64,000 nt of DNA from Pseudoalteromonas sp. (GTDB lineage Bacteria; Pseudomonadota; Gammaproteobacteria; Enterobacterales; Alteromonadaceae). The translations under genes and the position numbers were made by a program. Under the pieces are notes generated by a model. That model had not been told where the DNA came from. It ran no database searches and worked only from the letters and a program-made list of their open reading frames with translations. Positions 54,264-63,807 of this stretch are shown piece by piece; within the stretch, counting starts at the first letter, position 1; each line of letters starts with the position of its first letter. Where the stretch lies: NCBI RefSeq assembly GCF_018402495.1, contig NZ_JAGYIU010000006.1, forward strand, positions 1-64,000, read 5' to 3'.

Positions 54264-55517
54264 TTATGGTAAAATTTTCTCACCTTGGTATAGGCTTTCG
54301 ATGGTTTCGCGTTCGCGAATAAGATGATGTTGCTCACCATCTACCATTATTTCGGCAACCCGTGGGCGTGAGTTATAATTTGAACTCATTGTAAAGCCGT
54401 ATGCTCCAGCGCTACGCTGCACTAATAAGTCACCTTGTTTGAGTGCTAGAGGGCGGTCTTTACCTAAAAAGTCACCGGTTTCACACACCGGCCCAACTAC
54501 ATCATAGTTGTGGGTAGGTGTTTCGTCATCACGCACCGATACAGGAATAATTTTTTGCCACGCTTGATAAAGTGATGGGCGCAACATGTCGTTCATACCC
54601 GCATCAACAATCGCAAAGTACTTGTCTTGATTTTGCTTAATAAACTCAACCTGAGTCACTAAAATCCCAGCGTTGGCGGCAATAGCTCGCCCTGGTTCAA
54701 AAATCAGTTCAAGGTGGCGATAATTAGTAAGGCGCTGTGTTACTTGTGCTGCATACTCACTCGGGTGAGGAGGCTGTTCGTCGTCGTAGGTTACTCCAAG
54801 GCCTCCACCAATATCTAAATGGCTTAACTCAATACCTGCATTTTTTAACTCATCAATTAATGCCAGTAGTTTATCAAGCGCCTCTAAAAACGGTTTGGTT
54901 TGTGTCAGCTGTGAGCCAATGTGACAATCAACCCCAACTATATTTAAGCCAGGTAACGACGCAGCATGTTGGTACACACTTAACGCGGTTTCGATACCAA
55001 TGCCAAATTTGTTTTCTTTTAGGCCAGTAGAAATATACGGGTGTGTTTTAGCATCAATATCAGGATTAACACGAATAGAAATTGGCGCGTCTAGATTAAG
55101 CTCACACGCTACTTCTGAAATGCGCTCAAGCTCTGAGATTGATTCAACGTTAAAACATTTAATACCTAATTCTAACGCATAAGCAATTTCGTCAGCGGTT
55201 TTAGCAACCCCAGAAAACACCACTTTATTAGCTGCGCCTCCTGCTTTGATGACCCGCGCGAGCTCGCCTTTTGAAACAATGTCAAAACCCGCACCAAGTC
55301 GCGCCAGTATATTTAATACTGCAATATTTGAATTTGCTTTAACGGCGTAGCACACTAGGCTTTTATGATCTTGAGCTGCATTGGCAAACGCTAAATAATG
55401 GCGTTCAAACGTCGCTCTTGAATACACATAACACGGTGTACCATAGTGCTGTGCAATCGTTGCTACGCTGACATCTTCAGCAAATAGTTGGTTGTTTTTA
55501 TAATTAAAAAAATCCAT
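54264..55517 (-). CDS. lysA: Diaminopimelate decarboxylase
   Basis: The 417-residue fold-type III PLP enzyme has the PLP lysine in VCYAVKANSNIAVL (near residue 61), HIGSQL, GGGLGV and the second-domain motifs VGPVCETGD and AGAYGFTMSSNYNSR. It makes lysine from meso-diaminopimelate. Its ATG directly follows the lptM stop. No lysine riboswitch was seen. Confidence 0.97.
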   Translation of the reverse strand: MDFFNYKNNQLFAEDVSVATIAQHYGTPCYVYSRATFERHYLAFANAAQDHKSLVCYAVKANSNIAVLNILARLGAGFDIVSKGELARVIKAGGAANKVVFSGVAKTADEIAYALELGIKCFNVESISELERISEVACELNLDAPISIRVNPDIDAKTHPYISTGLKENKFGIGIETALSVYQHAASLPGLNIVGVDCHIGSQLTQTKPFLEALDKLLALIDELKNAGIELSHLDIGGGLGVTYDDEQPPHPSEYAAQVTQRLTNYRHLELIFEPGRAIAANAGILVTQVEFIKQNQDKYFAIVDAGMNDMLRPSLYQAWQKIIPVSVRDDETPTHNYDVVGPVCETGDFLGKDRPLALKQGDLLVQRSAGAYGFTMSSNYNSRPRVAEIMVDGEQHHLIRERETIESLYQGEKILP

Positions 55518-55697
55518 TTACTGCTCCTGTTTTTGCTCAATAGGTGTTTGCTTGTTGGGGGTGTCTGTTGGCTGATTTTGGTCAGTAGGCAGCTCTGGTA
55601 AGTACAGCGGGCCGCTTTGACCACAGCCAGCTAACGCACACAACAAAACGGTGCTGATTAATAGTTGTTTTAATTGTAAGGTATATGTCGCTTTCAT
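55518..55697 (-). CDS. lptM: LptM (YifL) small lipoprotein
   Basis: The 59-residue lipoprotein has the lipobox LAGC (Cys24) followed by the conserved GQSGPLYLPE and a Gln/Thr/Pro-rich tail. LptM assists assembly of the LptDE lipopolysaccharide translocon. The gene abuts lysA with no gap (TAA then ATG), the conserved lptM-lysA-dapF order. It is easily missed because it is so short. Confidence 0.93.
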   Translation of the reverse strand: MKATYTLQLKQLLISTVLLCALAGCGQSGPLYLPELPTDQNQPTDTPNKQTPIEQKQEQ

Positions 55698-55845
55698 TAG
55701 ATTAATACGGTTGCTGGCTTTATAATCGCAGAGTAACAGAATATCTAAAAAATGCAGCTATTCGCGGATGATTTTATTCCTGTTACACTAGCTGTACAAA
55801 CATGCACCCATTATTTAGGCGTCTTGCCTGCAAAGGAAATTAACG

Positions 55846-56169
55846 ATGACTGATCACGAATATCACCAGTTAGCAGAAGCTCTTATGTTCACAATTGAAG
55901 AACAAGTTGATGATTGTGAAGCAGATTTAGATTATGAATCGGCTCAAGGTATTTTAGAAATTATTTTTCCAGATCGCAGTAAAATTGTGATTAATAAGCA
56001 AGCACCTTTGCATCAAGTGTGGGTAGCAACAAAATTTAACGGTCACCATTTTGAAATGCGTGATGGTCAATGGATTGATAACCGCTCAGGCGCAGAGTTT
56101 TGGAGTTTCATCAATGAAGCGTCAACACGTCAAGCGGGTCAAGAAATTAAGTGGCAATCATCGCTATGA
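55846..56169 (+). CDS. cyaY: Frataxin-like iron-binding protein CyaY
   Basis: The 107-residue protein has the acidic first helix ([27 protein letters not shown]), then the beta-sheet with [22 protein letters not shown], spread over residues 43-67. It modulates Fe-S cluster assembly at IscS and binds iron. AAGGAAAT precedes the ATG. It is divergent from lptM, as in other gammaproteobacteria, and its stop overlaps the esterase start (ATGA). Confidence 0.95.
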   Translation: MTDHEYHQLAEALMFTIEEQVDDCEADLDYESAQGILEIIFPDRSKIVINKQAPLHQVWVATKFNGHHFEMRDGQWIDNRSGAEFWSFINEASTRQAGQEIKWQSSL

Positions 56170-56822
56170 GTTTAGAGTTTGTTCAATACCCAGCTCAGGG
56201 GACGCATAAAGCCACGGTTATTTGGCTACATGGTTTAGGTGATTCTGGTGACGGTTTTGCCCCAGTAGCGCCGCAGCTCGATTTACCCAGTGAATTAGGT
56301 GTGCGTTTTATCTTTCCGCATGCGCCAATGCAGGCCGTTACTATCAACGGCGGTATGCACATGCGCTCATGGTATGACATTAAATCGATGGATTTAGACA
56401 AACGTGCAGATGAACAAGGGGTTAGGGAGTCTGCAGCAAAAGTTGAGCAATTAATAACGCAAGAAATTGCTAACGGCATACCGGCGAACAAAATTATTTT
56501 AGCGGGATTTTCACAAGGTGGCGTCATATCGCTACATTTAGCCCCGCGTTTAGAGCAAAAACTTGCTGGCGTTATGGCGCTATCAACCTATATGTGTGTG
56601 CCACATAAATTGGCTGATGAAGCAAAGCAAACACAGCTAAATATATTTATGGCTCATGGGAGCCAAGATGACGTTGTACCGCATAGCGCGGGTAGAAGTG
56701 CGTTTGAAGTATTATCAACGCACAACATGGATGTGAGTTGGCAAGAATACCAAATGGGGCATCAGGTTTGTACACAAGAGTTACAAGCTGTGCGCCAATG
56801 GTTAATTTCTCGCTTAAGTTAG
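56166..56822 (+). CDS. Carboxylesterase/phospholipase family alpha/beta hydrolase
   Basis: The start at 56166 overlaps the cyaY stop (ATGA). The 218-residue protein has the acyl-protein-thioesterase pattern: [15 protein letters not shown] near residue 20, nucleophile Ser in [12 protein letters not shown] (near 112), Asp in HGSQDDVVP and His in MGHQVC. Relatives hydrolyse short esters. The physiological substrate is unknown. Confidence 0.9.
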   Translation: MSLEFVQYPAQGTHKATVIWLHGLGDSGDGFAPVAPQLDLPSELGVRFIFPHAPMQAVTINGGMHMRSWYDIKSMDLDKRADEQGVRESAAKVEQLITQEIANGIPANKIILAGFSQGGVISLHLAPRLEQKLAGVMALSTYMCVPHKLADEAKQTQLNIFMAHGSQDDVVPHSAGRSAFEVLSTHNMDVSWQEYQMGHQVCTQELQAVRQWLISRLS

Positions 56823-56845
56823 TTTAGGAGCCGCTGAGGGTCAAA

Positions 56846-57751
56846 ATGAGTCAAAAAATAGTAATAACAGCAAATGTAAAACGTGAACCACAGGTTAGCG
56901 AACCCAGCGTGAGCTATGAGTGGCATTGGCGTCGGATTGTGAGTATTTCTATGTTGGTGATTATGACCTCTGCAGCGGTTATTTACGGCTTGTCTAGCGC
57001 TGTGAATGCTGATCAAGGGGCGCCGCATCCTAATGAGCAGTTCGATTCTACTGAGCAACAAACAGCAATTGTGTCGTTAAGTGATGATACTGCAGCATCA
57101 GCAGAGAGTGAAAACGCAACAGATGCTGATGAGGAGCCGCTGTGCAGTGTCGCAATTGCAGCACCTAAAATCCTTTCCCCAGGTGAGCAAAAACCAGCTC
57201 CTATTACCGAACAAGTAACATCAGAGCCTGAAGTTCAACAAAGTATTATTGAGCAAGAAGTAGAGCCAACGATCACTGCTGAGCCTGAAGAAGCAGCCAT
57301 GGCTGCAACAGATAACCAAACGCCTGAAACCGAAACGGCCAGTGAAAAACCGGCTGAGCAAAAAGTATTTGCTGAATCAGCACAAGTTGCGAGTGTGGCC
57401 ATTGGTGCCAAAATAGATACAGCTACTATTAGCCGCGCCGTATTGACGCGCAGTGTGAGTAATCGTGAACCAACCAATGTATTTGCCGCCGATGTGCGTT
57501 TAAGCCAATTTGAAGAATCATTGTCATTTTTTAGTGAGCTTAAAAACTTACAAGGTCAGCAGGTAAAGCACATTTGGTTATTTGAAGGGGAAGTGATGGC
57601 GGAAGTGTCGCTCAAAGTTACTTCTGTGCGCTACCGAACTTACTCAACTAAAAATATTATGGATTCCCAGCTAGGGAATTGGCGCGTTGATGTGGTTGAT
57701 GAGCGAGGCTTACTCATTGCGCAAAAAGAATTTAGAATTTTAGCTGATTAA
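56846..57751 (+). CDS. DUF2914 domain membrane protein
   Basis: The 301-residue protein has one N-terminal membrane helix (about 33-52), a long Glu/Thr/Ala-rich linker (55-190), and a C-terminal DUF2914 domain (about 200-300; [17 protein letters not shown]). The linker suggests that the domain works in the periplasm. The function is unknown. It lies 23 bases after the esterase and probably shares its transcript. Confidence 0.85.
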   Translation: MSQKIVITANVKREPQVSEPSVSYEWHWRRIVSISMLVIMTSAAVIYGLSSAVNADQGAPHPNEQFDSTEQQTAIVSLSDDTAASAESENATDADEEPLCSVAIAAPKILSPGEQKPAPITEQVTSEPEVQQSIIEQEVEPTITAEPEEAAMAATDNQTPETETASEKPAEQKVFAESAQVASVAIGAKIDTATISRAVLTRSVSNREPTNVFAADVRLSQFEESLSFFSELKNLQGQQVKHIWLFEGEVMAEVSLKVTSVRYRTYSTKNIMDSQLGNWRVDVVDERGLLIAQKEFRILAD

Positions 57752-57782
57752 ATCGCCCTCAGATAGAACAGGTTTTAATCCT

Positions 57783-57800
57783 GGAAGGTCAACAGACCCC
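57783..57800. repeat. End fragment of the 266-bp repeat family
   Basis: GGAAGGTCAACAGACCCC matches the right end of the element at 42631-42896 (AAAGGTGAACAGACCCT) with few changes, but no second end or interior follows. It lies in the 71-base gap before hemC and could influence the heme promoter. Confidence 0.4.
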
Positions 57801-57822
57801 AGTAATTATTAATGGATATTTT

Positions 57823-58761
57823 ATGACTGAAAAAACAAAGTTAGTTCGCATTGCTACTCGTAAAAGTGCATTGGCACTGTGGCAGGCTGAATTTGTAAAA
57901 GCGCAGCTAGAGCATTTTCACGATGACGTGCGTGTAGAGCTGGTGCCTATGTCGACTCAAGGTGACATTATTTTAGATACACCACTGGCTAAAATTGGTG
58001 GTAAAGGCTTATTTGTAAAAGAACTAGAACAAGCCATGCTTGATGGGCGAGCAGACATTGCAGTGCATTCAATGAAAGATGTGCCAGTCGAATTTCCAGA
58101 TGATTTAGAGTTACACGTTATTTGTGAGCGTGAAGACCCGCGTGACGCGTTTGTCTCAAATAATTTTGCCAATATTGATGCGTTACCGCAAGGCGCCATT
58201 GTTGGCACCTCAAGTTTACGTCGCCAATGCCAAATTAGAGCGTTGCGTCCAGATTTAGAAATTCGTGACTTACGTGGCAATGTAAATACACGTTTAGCAA
58301 AGCTTGATAGTGGCCAATACGATGCGATTATACTCGCAGCGGCTGGGCTAATTCGTTTAGAAATGGGTGAACGTATTCGTGACTTTATTGAGCCAGAAGT
58401 GTCGTTACCTGCTAATGGTCAAGGTGCTGTCGGTATTGAATGCCGTATAAATGATGAAGTTACTAAAGCCTTATTAGCACCGCTGGAGCACAGTGAAACT
58501 CGTATTCGTGTTAATGCTGAGCGCGCAATGAACCGCCACTTAGAAGGGGGCTGCCAAGTTCCGATTGGTGCTTATGCACTGGTTGATGGCGAGCAAGTGC
58601 ATTTACGTGGTTTAGTTGGGGCAATTGATGGCAGCGAAATTTTACGCGATGAAATTAGTGGGCATGTTGATGATGCGGAAAAATTAGGGATTGAGCTGGC
58701 TAAAAAACTCTTAGCACAAGGCGCAGATAAAATCCTTGCTGACGTATATCGAGACGCATAA
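57823..58761 (+). CDS. hemC: Porphobilinogen deaminase (hydroxymethylbilane synthase)
   Basis: The 312-residue protein polymerises four porphobilinogens to hydroxymethylbilane. The motifs are [42 protein letters not shown] and the dipyrromethane-bearing Cys in [11 protein letters not shown] (near 246). Its stop overlaps the hemD start by one base. Confidence 0.97.
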   Translation: MTEKTKLVRIATRKSALALWQAEFVKAQLEHFHDDVRVELVPMSTQGDIILDTPLAKIGGKGLFVKELEQAMLDGRADIAVHSMKDVPVEFPDDLELHVICEREDPRDAFVSNNFANIDALPQGAIVGTSSLRRQCQIRALRPDLEIRDLRGNVNTRLAKLDSGQYDAIILAAAGLIRLEMGERIRDFIEPEVSLPANGQGAVGIECRINDEVTKALLAPLEHSETRIRVNAERAMNRHLEGGCQVPIGAYALVDGEQVHLRGLVGAIDGSEILRDEISGHVDDAEKLGIELAKKLLAQGADKILADVYRDA

Positions 58762-60602
58762 TGAAACACATCTTGATAACTCGGCCCGAAGGAAAAGGCG
58801 CAGCCCTTGCACAGCAACTTGAGCAAGCGGGTTATCAAGCGTCTTTGTGTCCTGTTCTAAAAATAACGTATTTAACCCCAACCAGCGTTGAGCTAAGCCC
58901 GTTGGTTAATGCCGACAAAATTATTTTTGTTTCGCAAGATGCAGTACATGCACTGAGTGCCCTTAAGCCTGCAATTAACACCAAAGCGCAGTTTTATGGT
59001 GTTGGCCAACAAACAGCCGACACCATTTATGAAGTATTTGGTGTACGTGCGGCTCTGCCAAAACAACATGACTCTGAGGGGTTGCTGGCGCTTAAGTCAT
59101 TGGCTGAGGTTGATGGCAGTAATATCGTGTTGGTTAAAGGCATTGGTGGGCGACCTGAGATAGCAAAAACCTTAAAACAACGCGGTGCTTTTTTAAATAA
59201 TTGTGTGGTGTATCAGCGCGAGCCGGTAGCGCAACAATCCGCTGACTGGATAGACCACTGGCAAAGCCAGGATGTACACGGTATAGTCATTACTAGTAAT
59301 GCCGCCGTTGATGCCATTTTTAATACCCTTACCGCGGCGCAACTAACATGGTTACAACAGTGCGAATTTTATGTTGCCAGTGAGCGTATTGGCGATTATT
59401 TACAACAGCAAAAAATAAATTCGACACATATACATACTGCGGCAGGGGCTAGCGACCACGCTATGTTTGCCTGCATTAATCAGCAAGGTAGCAAAATGAG
59501 TGAACAGTCAGCGACGTCAAAAGTAGAAAAAGCAGCAGCGCAGCCAATAGCCAATAACACGTCTAACACCGCTAAAAATGACACTGCAAAAGCCAATAAT
59601 CAAACGCAAAGTAATACCCAAAAAGTGAGTAAGGTGGGGAGTTTAGCGTTGGTGATTTCGTTACTTGTTGCCAGTGGCGTGGGTTATGAGTTTTATCAAA
59701 AGCTCAATGCCGGTAAAGTGCAAAATTTAGCGGTTAATGCATTAACAGAGCAAAATAAGATATTGCAGCAAGAGCTGCAAGCGCTTAAGTCTGAGCAACT
59801 CAGTTTGCAGCAAGCGTTACAAAATAGCGAAGAGCAAATTGCTATGGCGCTCAATGAAAACTCTGTAAAAAATCAGCAAGCATTAAAAGCAGCACTGCAA
59901 AAAGTGCAGCAAAGTGGTAACACATTAAACCCACAAGAAGTGACTAGCTTACAACGCATGGCTGAATTTAAATTGTGGGCTGAACAAGATTACCAAGGCA
60001 CAAGTGCAGTGCTTAAACGTTTAGATTCACTTTTAAGCGACCACCCAGGCACGCTTGAGTTGCGCCAAGCAATTATACAAGACATACAAACGCTCGATAG
60101 CATTAAACCCGTTGCAACAGAGGCGATTTACTTACAGTTAAATAGTGTAAGAGATCGTATCGATAACTTGGTATTTAATGCGGTTAATTTGCCAGAAGAA
60201 GCGTCAGTAACTGACGAAAACGCGCTCTCTGAAAATATGAGTGATTGGCAACAAAACATCCGAAATAGCTGGAATAAAATAGTTGATAGCTTTATTACAA
60301 TTCGTCATCACGAAGGGGTATTAATAGAGCCGCTATTAACTGATAGAGAGCGCCACCTGATTAATCAGCGCATAAGGCTCAATATTACTCAGGCGCAAGA
60401 TGCGCTAATGAGCAAGCAAGCCAGCATCTATTTTAACGCCTTAAACGACACAAAACGTTTAGTTACTGAATACTTTAAGCAAGATGATAATGCCACAAAA
60501 GTGGTACTACAAACTTTAGTAAACCTTGAAAAAGAGCCGCTTAACTTTAACCCTGAGGTGACATTGCAAAGTACTGAGCAAGTTAAGGAGTGGGCACAAT
60601 GA
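58761..60602 (+). CDS. hemD: Fused uroporphyrinogen-III synthase HemD and HemX
   Basis: The 613-residue frame joins a HemD domain (about 1-240; LITRPEGKGAALAQQLEQAG, VFVSQDAVHAL-like, VLVKGIGGRPEIAKTL) to a complete HemX: Met246 begins MSEQSATSK, then a low-complexity Asn/Thr/Lys/Gln stretch, one membrane helix (about 295-315) and a coiled coil. No stop separates them. An AAGG site seven bases before Met246 could also start HemX alone. HemD makes uroporphyrinogen III; HemX is a membrane protein of unclear role. The stop overlaps the hemY start (ATGA). Confidence 0.92.
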   Translation: MKHILITRPEGKGAALAQQLEQAGYQASLCPVLKITYLTPTSVELSPLVNADKIIFVSQDAVHALSALKPAINTKAQFYGVGQQTADTIYEVFGVRAALPKQHDSEGLLALKSLAEVDGSNIVLVKGIGGRPEIAKTLKQRGAFLNNCVVYQREPVAQQSADWIDHWQSQDVHGIVITSNAAVDAIFNTLTAAQLTWLQQCEFYVASERIGDYLQQQKINSTHIHTAAGASDHAMFACINQQGSKMSEQSATSKVEKAAAQPIANNTSNTAKNDTAKANNQTQSNTQKVSKVGSLALVISLLVASGVGYEFYQKLNAGKVQNLAVNALTEQNKILQQELQALKSEQLSLQQALQNSEEQIAMALNENSVKNQQALKAALQKVQQSGNTLNPQEVTSLQRMAEFKLWAEQDYQGTSAVLKRLDSLLSDHPGTLELRQAIIQDIQTLDSIKPVATEAIYLQLNSVRDRIDNLVFNAVNLPEEASVTDENALSENMSDWQQNIRNSWNKIVDSFITIRHHEGVLIEPLLTDRERHLINQRIRLNITQAQDALMSKQASIYFNALNDTKRLVTEYFKQDDNATKVVLQTLVNLEKEPLNFNPEVTLQSTEQVKEWAQ

Positions 60603-61708
60603 TAGGGTTGATCATTTTTATTGTCGCTATTGTATTGGTATTAGCGATCACTCCTTTCGTGTTAGATGAAAAAGGCTATGCGCTGATTTCATTTAATAAC
60701 ACCACCATAGAAGGTACGATTGTTTCGTTTTGTATTATGGCGGCACTGAGCGCAGCAGCTTTGTATTTAACTTACAAACTCGTACGCTACTGTTTATCTA
60801 TTTACAGAAATACCAAACATGGATTTTTTGCTCGCAGCCAAGAGCGCAAGCATGCAGCTATAGAGCAAGCACTTTGGAGTTTGATTAATGACGATTACGC
60901 GCAAGTGGAAAGTGCGTTATCAAGTAACAGTGTGCCAACTAAATTCTTAGACATACGTTTGGCGTTACTAGCAAAAGCTGCACTGGCAAATAATCAACCC
61001 GATAAGGCGCTGGAATACTTGTTTGAGATAAGCCCTGAGCAGCAACTAAAAGTGGCTAAACTGTGGTTAGCCAGTGGCGACAGCAGTGTTATTGAACCGC
61101 AAATACGGATGGCGGCTGAATCTAAAAAAGCCACGGTACTTGAGCTTAAACTGTACACTGAAGTGTTGGTGCAACAGCAGCACTTTAAAATATTAGAAGA
61201 CTTTTTACCGCGCTTATTACGTAAAGATGCATTGAGCGATAAGCAGTGGCAGCAGGTGTTTTTAGCTTATTTTGCTGCTCAAGCAAGTGATGAGCTAACA
61301 AGTAAGTACCAGCAATTAGGTAAGAAATTGCAAGCACATGCGCACACTGCGTACTTAACTCAAATGGCAAAAACAGGGCAGTTGGCGAGTATTGAAAACG
61401 AGTTAATTAAAATGCTCAAACATGCTAAGCACCACACTGAACTTGCCGACATTTTACGTGAAGCTGCGCCAAGTAATGCATATAAGTTGCAATCAAGCAT
61501 TCAAGAACGGTTGAAAAAAGACGAGCACAATAACGCGTTATTATTAGCATTGGCGTGTTTAGCGAATGCCCAAGGTGATTATGATTTAGCTGCACGAGTA
61601 TTCGACAAAGCGCTTAATAGCGATAACAAATCACAGTATCGACAACAAGCTATACTAAGCTATAAACACAGCGCACAATTAGATAAAGCGCTTGTTTTAC
61701 ATCAGTAA
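60599..61708 (+). CDS. hemY: HemY family membrane TPR protein
   Basis: The ATG at 60599 overlaps the HemX stop. The 369-residue protein has two N-terminal helices (about 2-25 and 38-62), then a TPR-like helical region to the end. This is the proteobacterial HemY, of uncertain role in heme metabolism and different from the protoporphyrinogen oxidase of the same name in Bacillus. It ends the heme operon; no clear terminator follows. Confidence 0.92.
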   Translation: MIGLIIFIVAIVLVLAITPFVLDEKGYALISFNNTTIEGTIVSFCIMAALSAAALYLTYKLVRYCLSIYRNTKHGFFARSQERKHAAIEQALWSLINDDYAQVESALSSNSVPTKFLDIRLALLAKAALANNQPDKALEYLFEISPEQQLKVAKLWLASGDSSVIEPQIRMAAESKKATVLELKLYTEVLVQQQHFKILEDFLPRLLRKDALSDKQWQQVFLAYFAAQASDELTSKYQQLGKKLQAHAHTAYLTQMAKTGQLASIENELIKMLKHAKHHTELADILREAAPSNAYKLQSSIQERLKKDEHNNALLLALACLANAQGDYDLAARVFDKALNSDNKSQYRQQAILSYKHSAQLDKALVLHQ

Positions 61709-62113
61709 ACATCAGTATGTTTAAGTTTATATAGCGCAGGTCGATATTCGTTTAATCTAAAGCGTATTGCCAGTGCTATTTAACAGTATAAATATTTGAA
61801 CATTTTTTATCGTTAAAATGTTAATGGCGTTTTGGTACAAAGTGAGCAATCAATATAAAAAATACGTATTAAATGTAGGCATATGGCCGCTTACATTACT
61901 AAATATTAAACCGCAATCCTATACAGTCATTCTGATGGTAAATCAGACGTGGTCTGCGTTAAAAACTCCTCATTTACGACCGTATATATTTAGGGAAAGA
62001 GCAGTGCAACAGTCATTACCGAGAGCAACTAAATCACGACATATTTGCCTTGCTATCGACACGGCTTCTCCTCTTTCAAAATAGCTCACTAGATTAAGTG
62101 AATTAGTATAGAC
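61709..62113. other. Non-coding stretch with competing hairpins
   Basis: This stretch of about 400 bases holds no supported gene. An 88-codon open frame (61818-62084) lacks a ribosome site. At 61929-61957, TCTGATGGTAAATCAGA and CAGACGTGGTCTG are overlapping, mutually exclusive hairpins. The surrounding sequence (AAACCGCAATCC ... AACTCCTCATTTACG) resembles a repeat I associate with Pseudoalteromonas intergenic DNA; this is from memory only. Confidence 0.35.
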
Positions 62114-62141
62114 TTGAAAAATAATTGTAGCTGCGTATCAT
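62114..62141 (+). promoter_or_regulatory. Promoter of add
   Basis: TTGAAA (-35, 5 of 6) at 62114-62119 and TATCAT (-10, 5 of 6) at 62136-62141 are 16 bases apart. The predicted start is near 62148, leaving a leader of about 26 bases, too short for a purine riboswitch. Confidence 0.6.
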
Positions 62142-62173
62142 GCGCGAAATTTTAATTAAACTGAGTAGCCCCT

Positions 62174-63175
62174 ATGATCAATAAAAAATTACCCTTGCTA
62201 GATATTCATCGTCATTTAGATGGGAATGTACGCGCGCAAACCATATTAGATCTAGGTCGCCAGTTTAATATAGCTTTACCAGCAGATACTGTTGAGGCAC
62301 TTATTCCTCATGTTCAGGTTATTGATCCTGAGCCAAACCTAATGGCATTTTTACAAAAGCTTGATTGGGGAGTTACGGTACTAGGTGATTACGATGCCTG
62401 TAGACGAATTGCGATAGAAAACATTGAAGATGCACAAGCGCAAGGCCTTGATTACGTAGAACTGCGTTTTAGCCCTTACTACATGGCACAAAGCCAAGGT
62501 TTACATCCTCAGGGCGTTGTTGAAGCCGTGGTCGATGGTATTAAAAGTGCAACAAAAGAGGCTGATATTAAAGCAAACTTAATTGGTATTTTGTCTCGTA
62601 CTTACGGTGTTAAAACCTGTCAACACGAGCTGGATGCTTTACTTGCTTTTAAAAATGATTTGGTCGCGGTTGATTTAGCGGGTGACGAAATTGGTTACCC
62701 TGGCGAGCTGTTTGTTGATCACTTTAAACAAGTACGCGATGCATATTTAGCGGTTACTGTGCATGCTGGCGAGGCATTGGGTGCTGCAAGTATTTGGCAG
62801 GCATTAAACGAGCTTGGCGCAAGCAGAATAGGGCATGGCGTTAAAGCGATTGAAGACTCAACGCTAATGGATTATTTACGAGATAATCGTATTGGTATTG
62901 AATCGTGCTTAACCAGCAATATTCAAACCAGCACAGTGAATGACTTAACTAAGCATCCGCTTAAACAGTTTTTAGATCATGGCATTTTGGCCAGCATTAA
63001 TACCGATGATCCGGCTGTTGAAGGGATTGAAATTGAGTACGAATACGTAACTGCAGCGCCACAAGCTGGTTTATCGCAAGCTGATATGGAAAAAGCGCAA
63101 GCCAATGCACTTGAAATTGCGTATTTAAGTGATGCAGATAAACAGGCACTCAAAACCAAAGTCGCACAGCGTTAA
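62174..63175 (+). CDS. add: Adenosine deaminase
   Basis: The 333-residue protein converts adenosine to inosine. The zinc and catalytic residues are visible: DIHRHLDGN near residue 9, VTVHAGEA near 196, the later GHG ([10 protein letters not shown]), and NTDDPAVEG with the final Asp. It is cytoplasmic. There is no adenine riboswitch before it, unlike some Vibrio add genes. Confidence 0.95.
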   Translation: MINKKLPLLDIHRHLDGNVRAQTILDLGRQFNIALPADTVEALIPHVQVIDPEPNLMAFLQKLDWGVTVLGDYDACRRIAIENIEDAQAQGLDYVELRFSPYYMAQSQGLHPQGVVEAVVDGIKSATKEADIKANLIGILSRTYGVKTCQHELDALLAFKNDLVAVDLAGDEIGYPGELFVDHFKQVRDAYLAVTVHAGEALGAASIWQALNELGASRIGHGVKAIEDSTLMDYLRDNRIGIESCLTSNIQTSTVNDLTKHPLKQFLDHGILASINTDDPAVEGIEIEYEYVTAAPQAGLSQADMEKAQANALEIAYLSDADKQALKTKVAQR

Positions 63176-63190
63176 TCACCTGTACTATTA

Positions 63191-63220
63191 AAAAATGCCA
63201 CTGTTTACAGTGGCATTTTT
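63191..63220. terminator. Bidirectional terminator between add and the CBS gene
   Basis: AAATGCCACTG pairs with CAGTGGCATTT around a short loop, flanked by A and T runs on both sides. Confidence 0.85.
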
Positions 63221-63222
63221 GT

Positions 63223-63636
63223 TTATATGTGAGTTTTACAGCTAACGTAATTATCATAAAGTGCTTTTAAAATATCGGCACGGCTGATCATGCCAACTAC
63301 AACGTCACCATCAACCACGGGATAATTCTTTGGCTTACCAGGTTGCATTTGTTCTGCTAATTCCATGATATTGGTATCACCGCTGATCGTTACAACTTCT
63401 GTTTGCATCAACTGCGATACTTTTACCATACCGTCACAAAAATAACTGCTTTGCATTAGGGGTTTAAGTAGCTCTTGCTCAGAGATAAAACCGACTAAAA
63501 GCTTGTTATCGTCAAATACTGGGGCACCAAGCAATTTAAATTTTTGTAGTTCTGCAATGGCGGTCGTCATTTCTGTATTAGGGGTAATATGAGGCAACTT
63601 GTGTTGCATAAAATCTTTTACTTTTGTATTTAGCAT
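63223..63636 (-). CDS. Tandem CBS domain protein
   Basis: The 137-residue protein is two CBS domains and nothing else (about 5-62 and 75-130; VKDFMQHKLPHITPNT and LMQTEVVTISGDTNIMELAE mark the starts, and VGMISRADILKALYD the end). Such proteins sense adenine nucleotides or related ligands. The partner is unknown. GGGAG precedes the ATG. Confidence 0.9.
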   Translation of the reverse strand: MLNTKVKDFMQHKLPHITPNTEMTTAIAELQKFKLLGAPVFDDNKLLVGFISEQELLKPLMQSSYFCDGMVKVSQLMQTEVVTISGDTNIMELAEQMQPGKPKNYPVVDGDVVVGMISRADILKALYDNYVSCKTHI

Positions 63637-63759
63637 TTAGGTTTCTCCCGCTGAATGTTCTATACAAAGTATGGTTTATAGATTGGATTTTAGGAAATTG
63701 TTTATGTTGATGAGTTTAATAGGTAATAACAATCATCGCAGCGGTAATGGCGGGTAATA

Positions 63760-63788
63760 AAAACAACGAAGGCACCTTAAGGTGCCTT
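63760..63788 (-). terminator. Terminator of fre
   Basis: AAGGCACC pairs with GGTGCCTT around TTAA, with CGTTGTTTTTATT following on the minus strand. Confidence 0.75.
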
Positions 63789-63807
63789 AAAAATAATCTG
63801 CTATCTT

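Noticed and set aside
61818..62084. 88-codon open frame before add
   Set aside because: No ribosome binding site, a composition unlike the neighbouring proteins, and overlap with hairpins that look like a dispersed repeat.
62114..62173. Adenine riboswitch before add, as in some Vibrio
   Set aside because: The leader from the predicted promoter is only about 26 bases, and no purine-riboswitch core is seen upstream.
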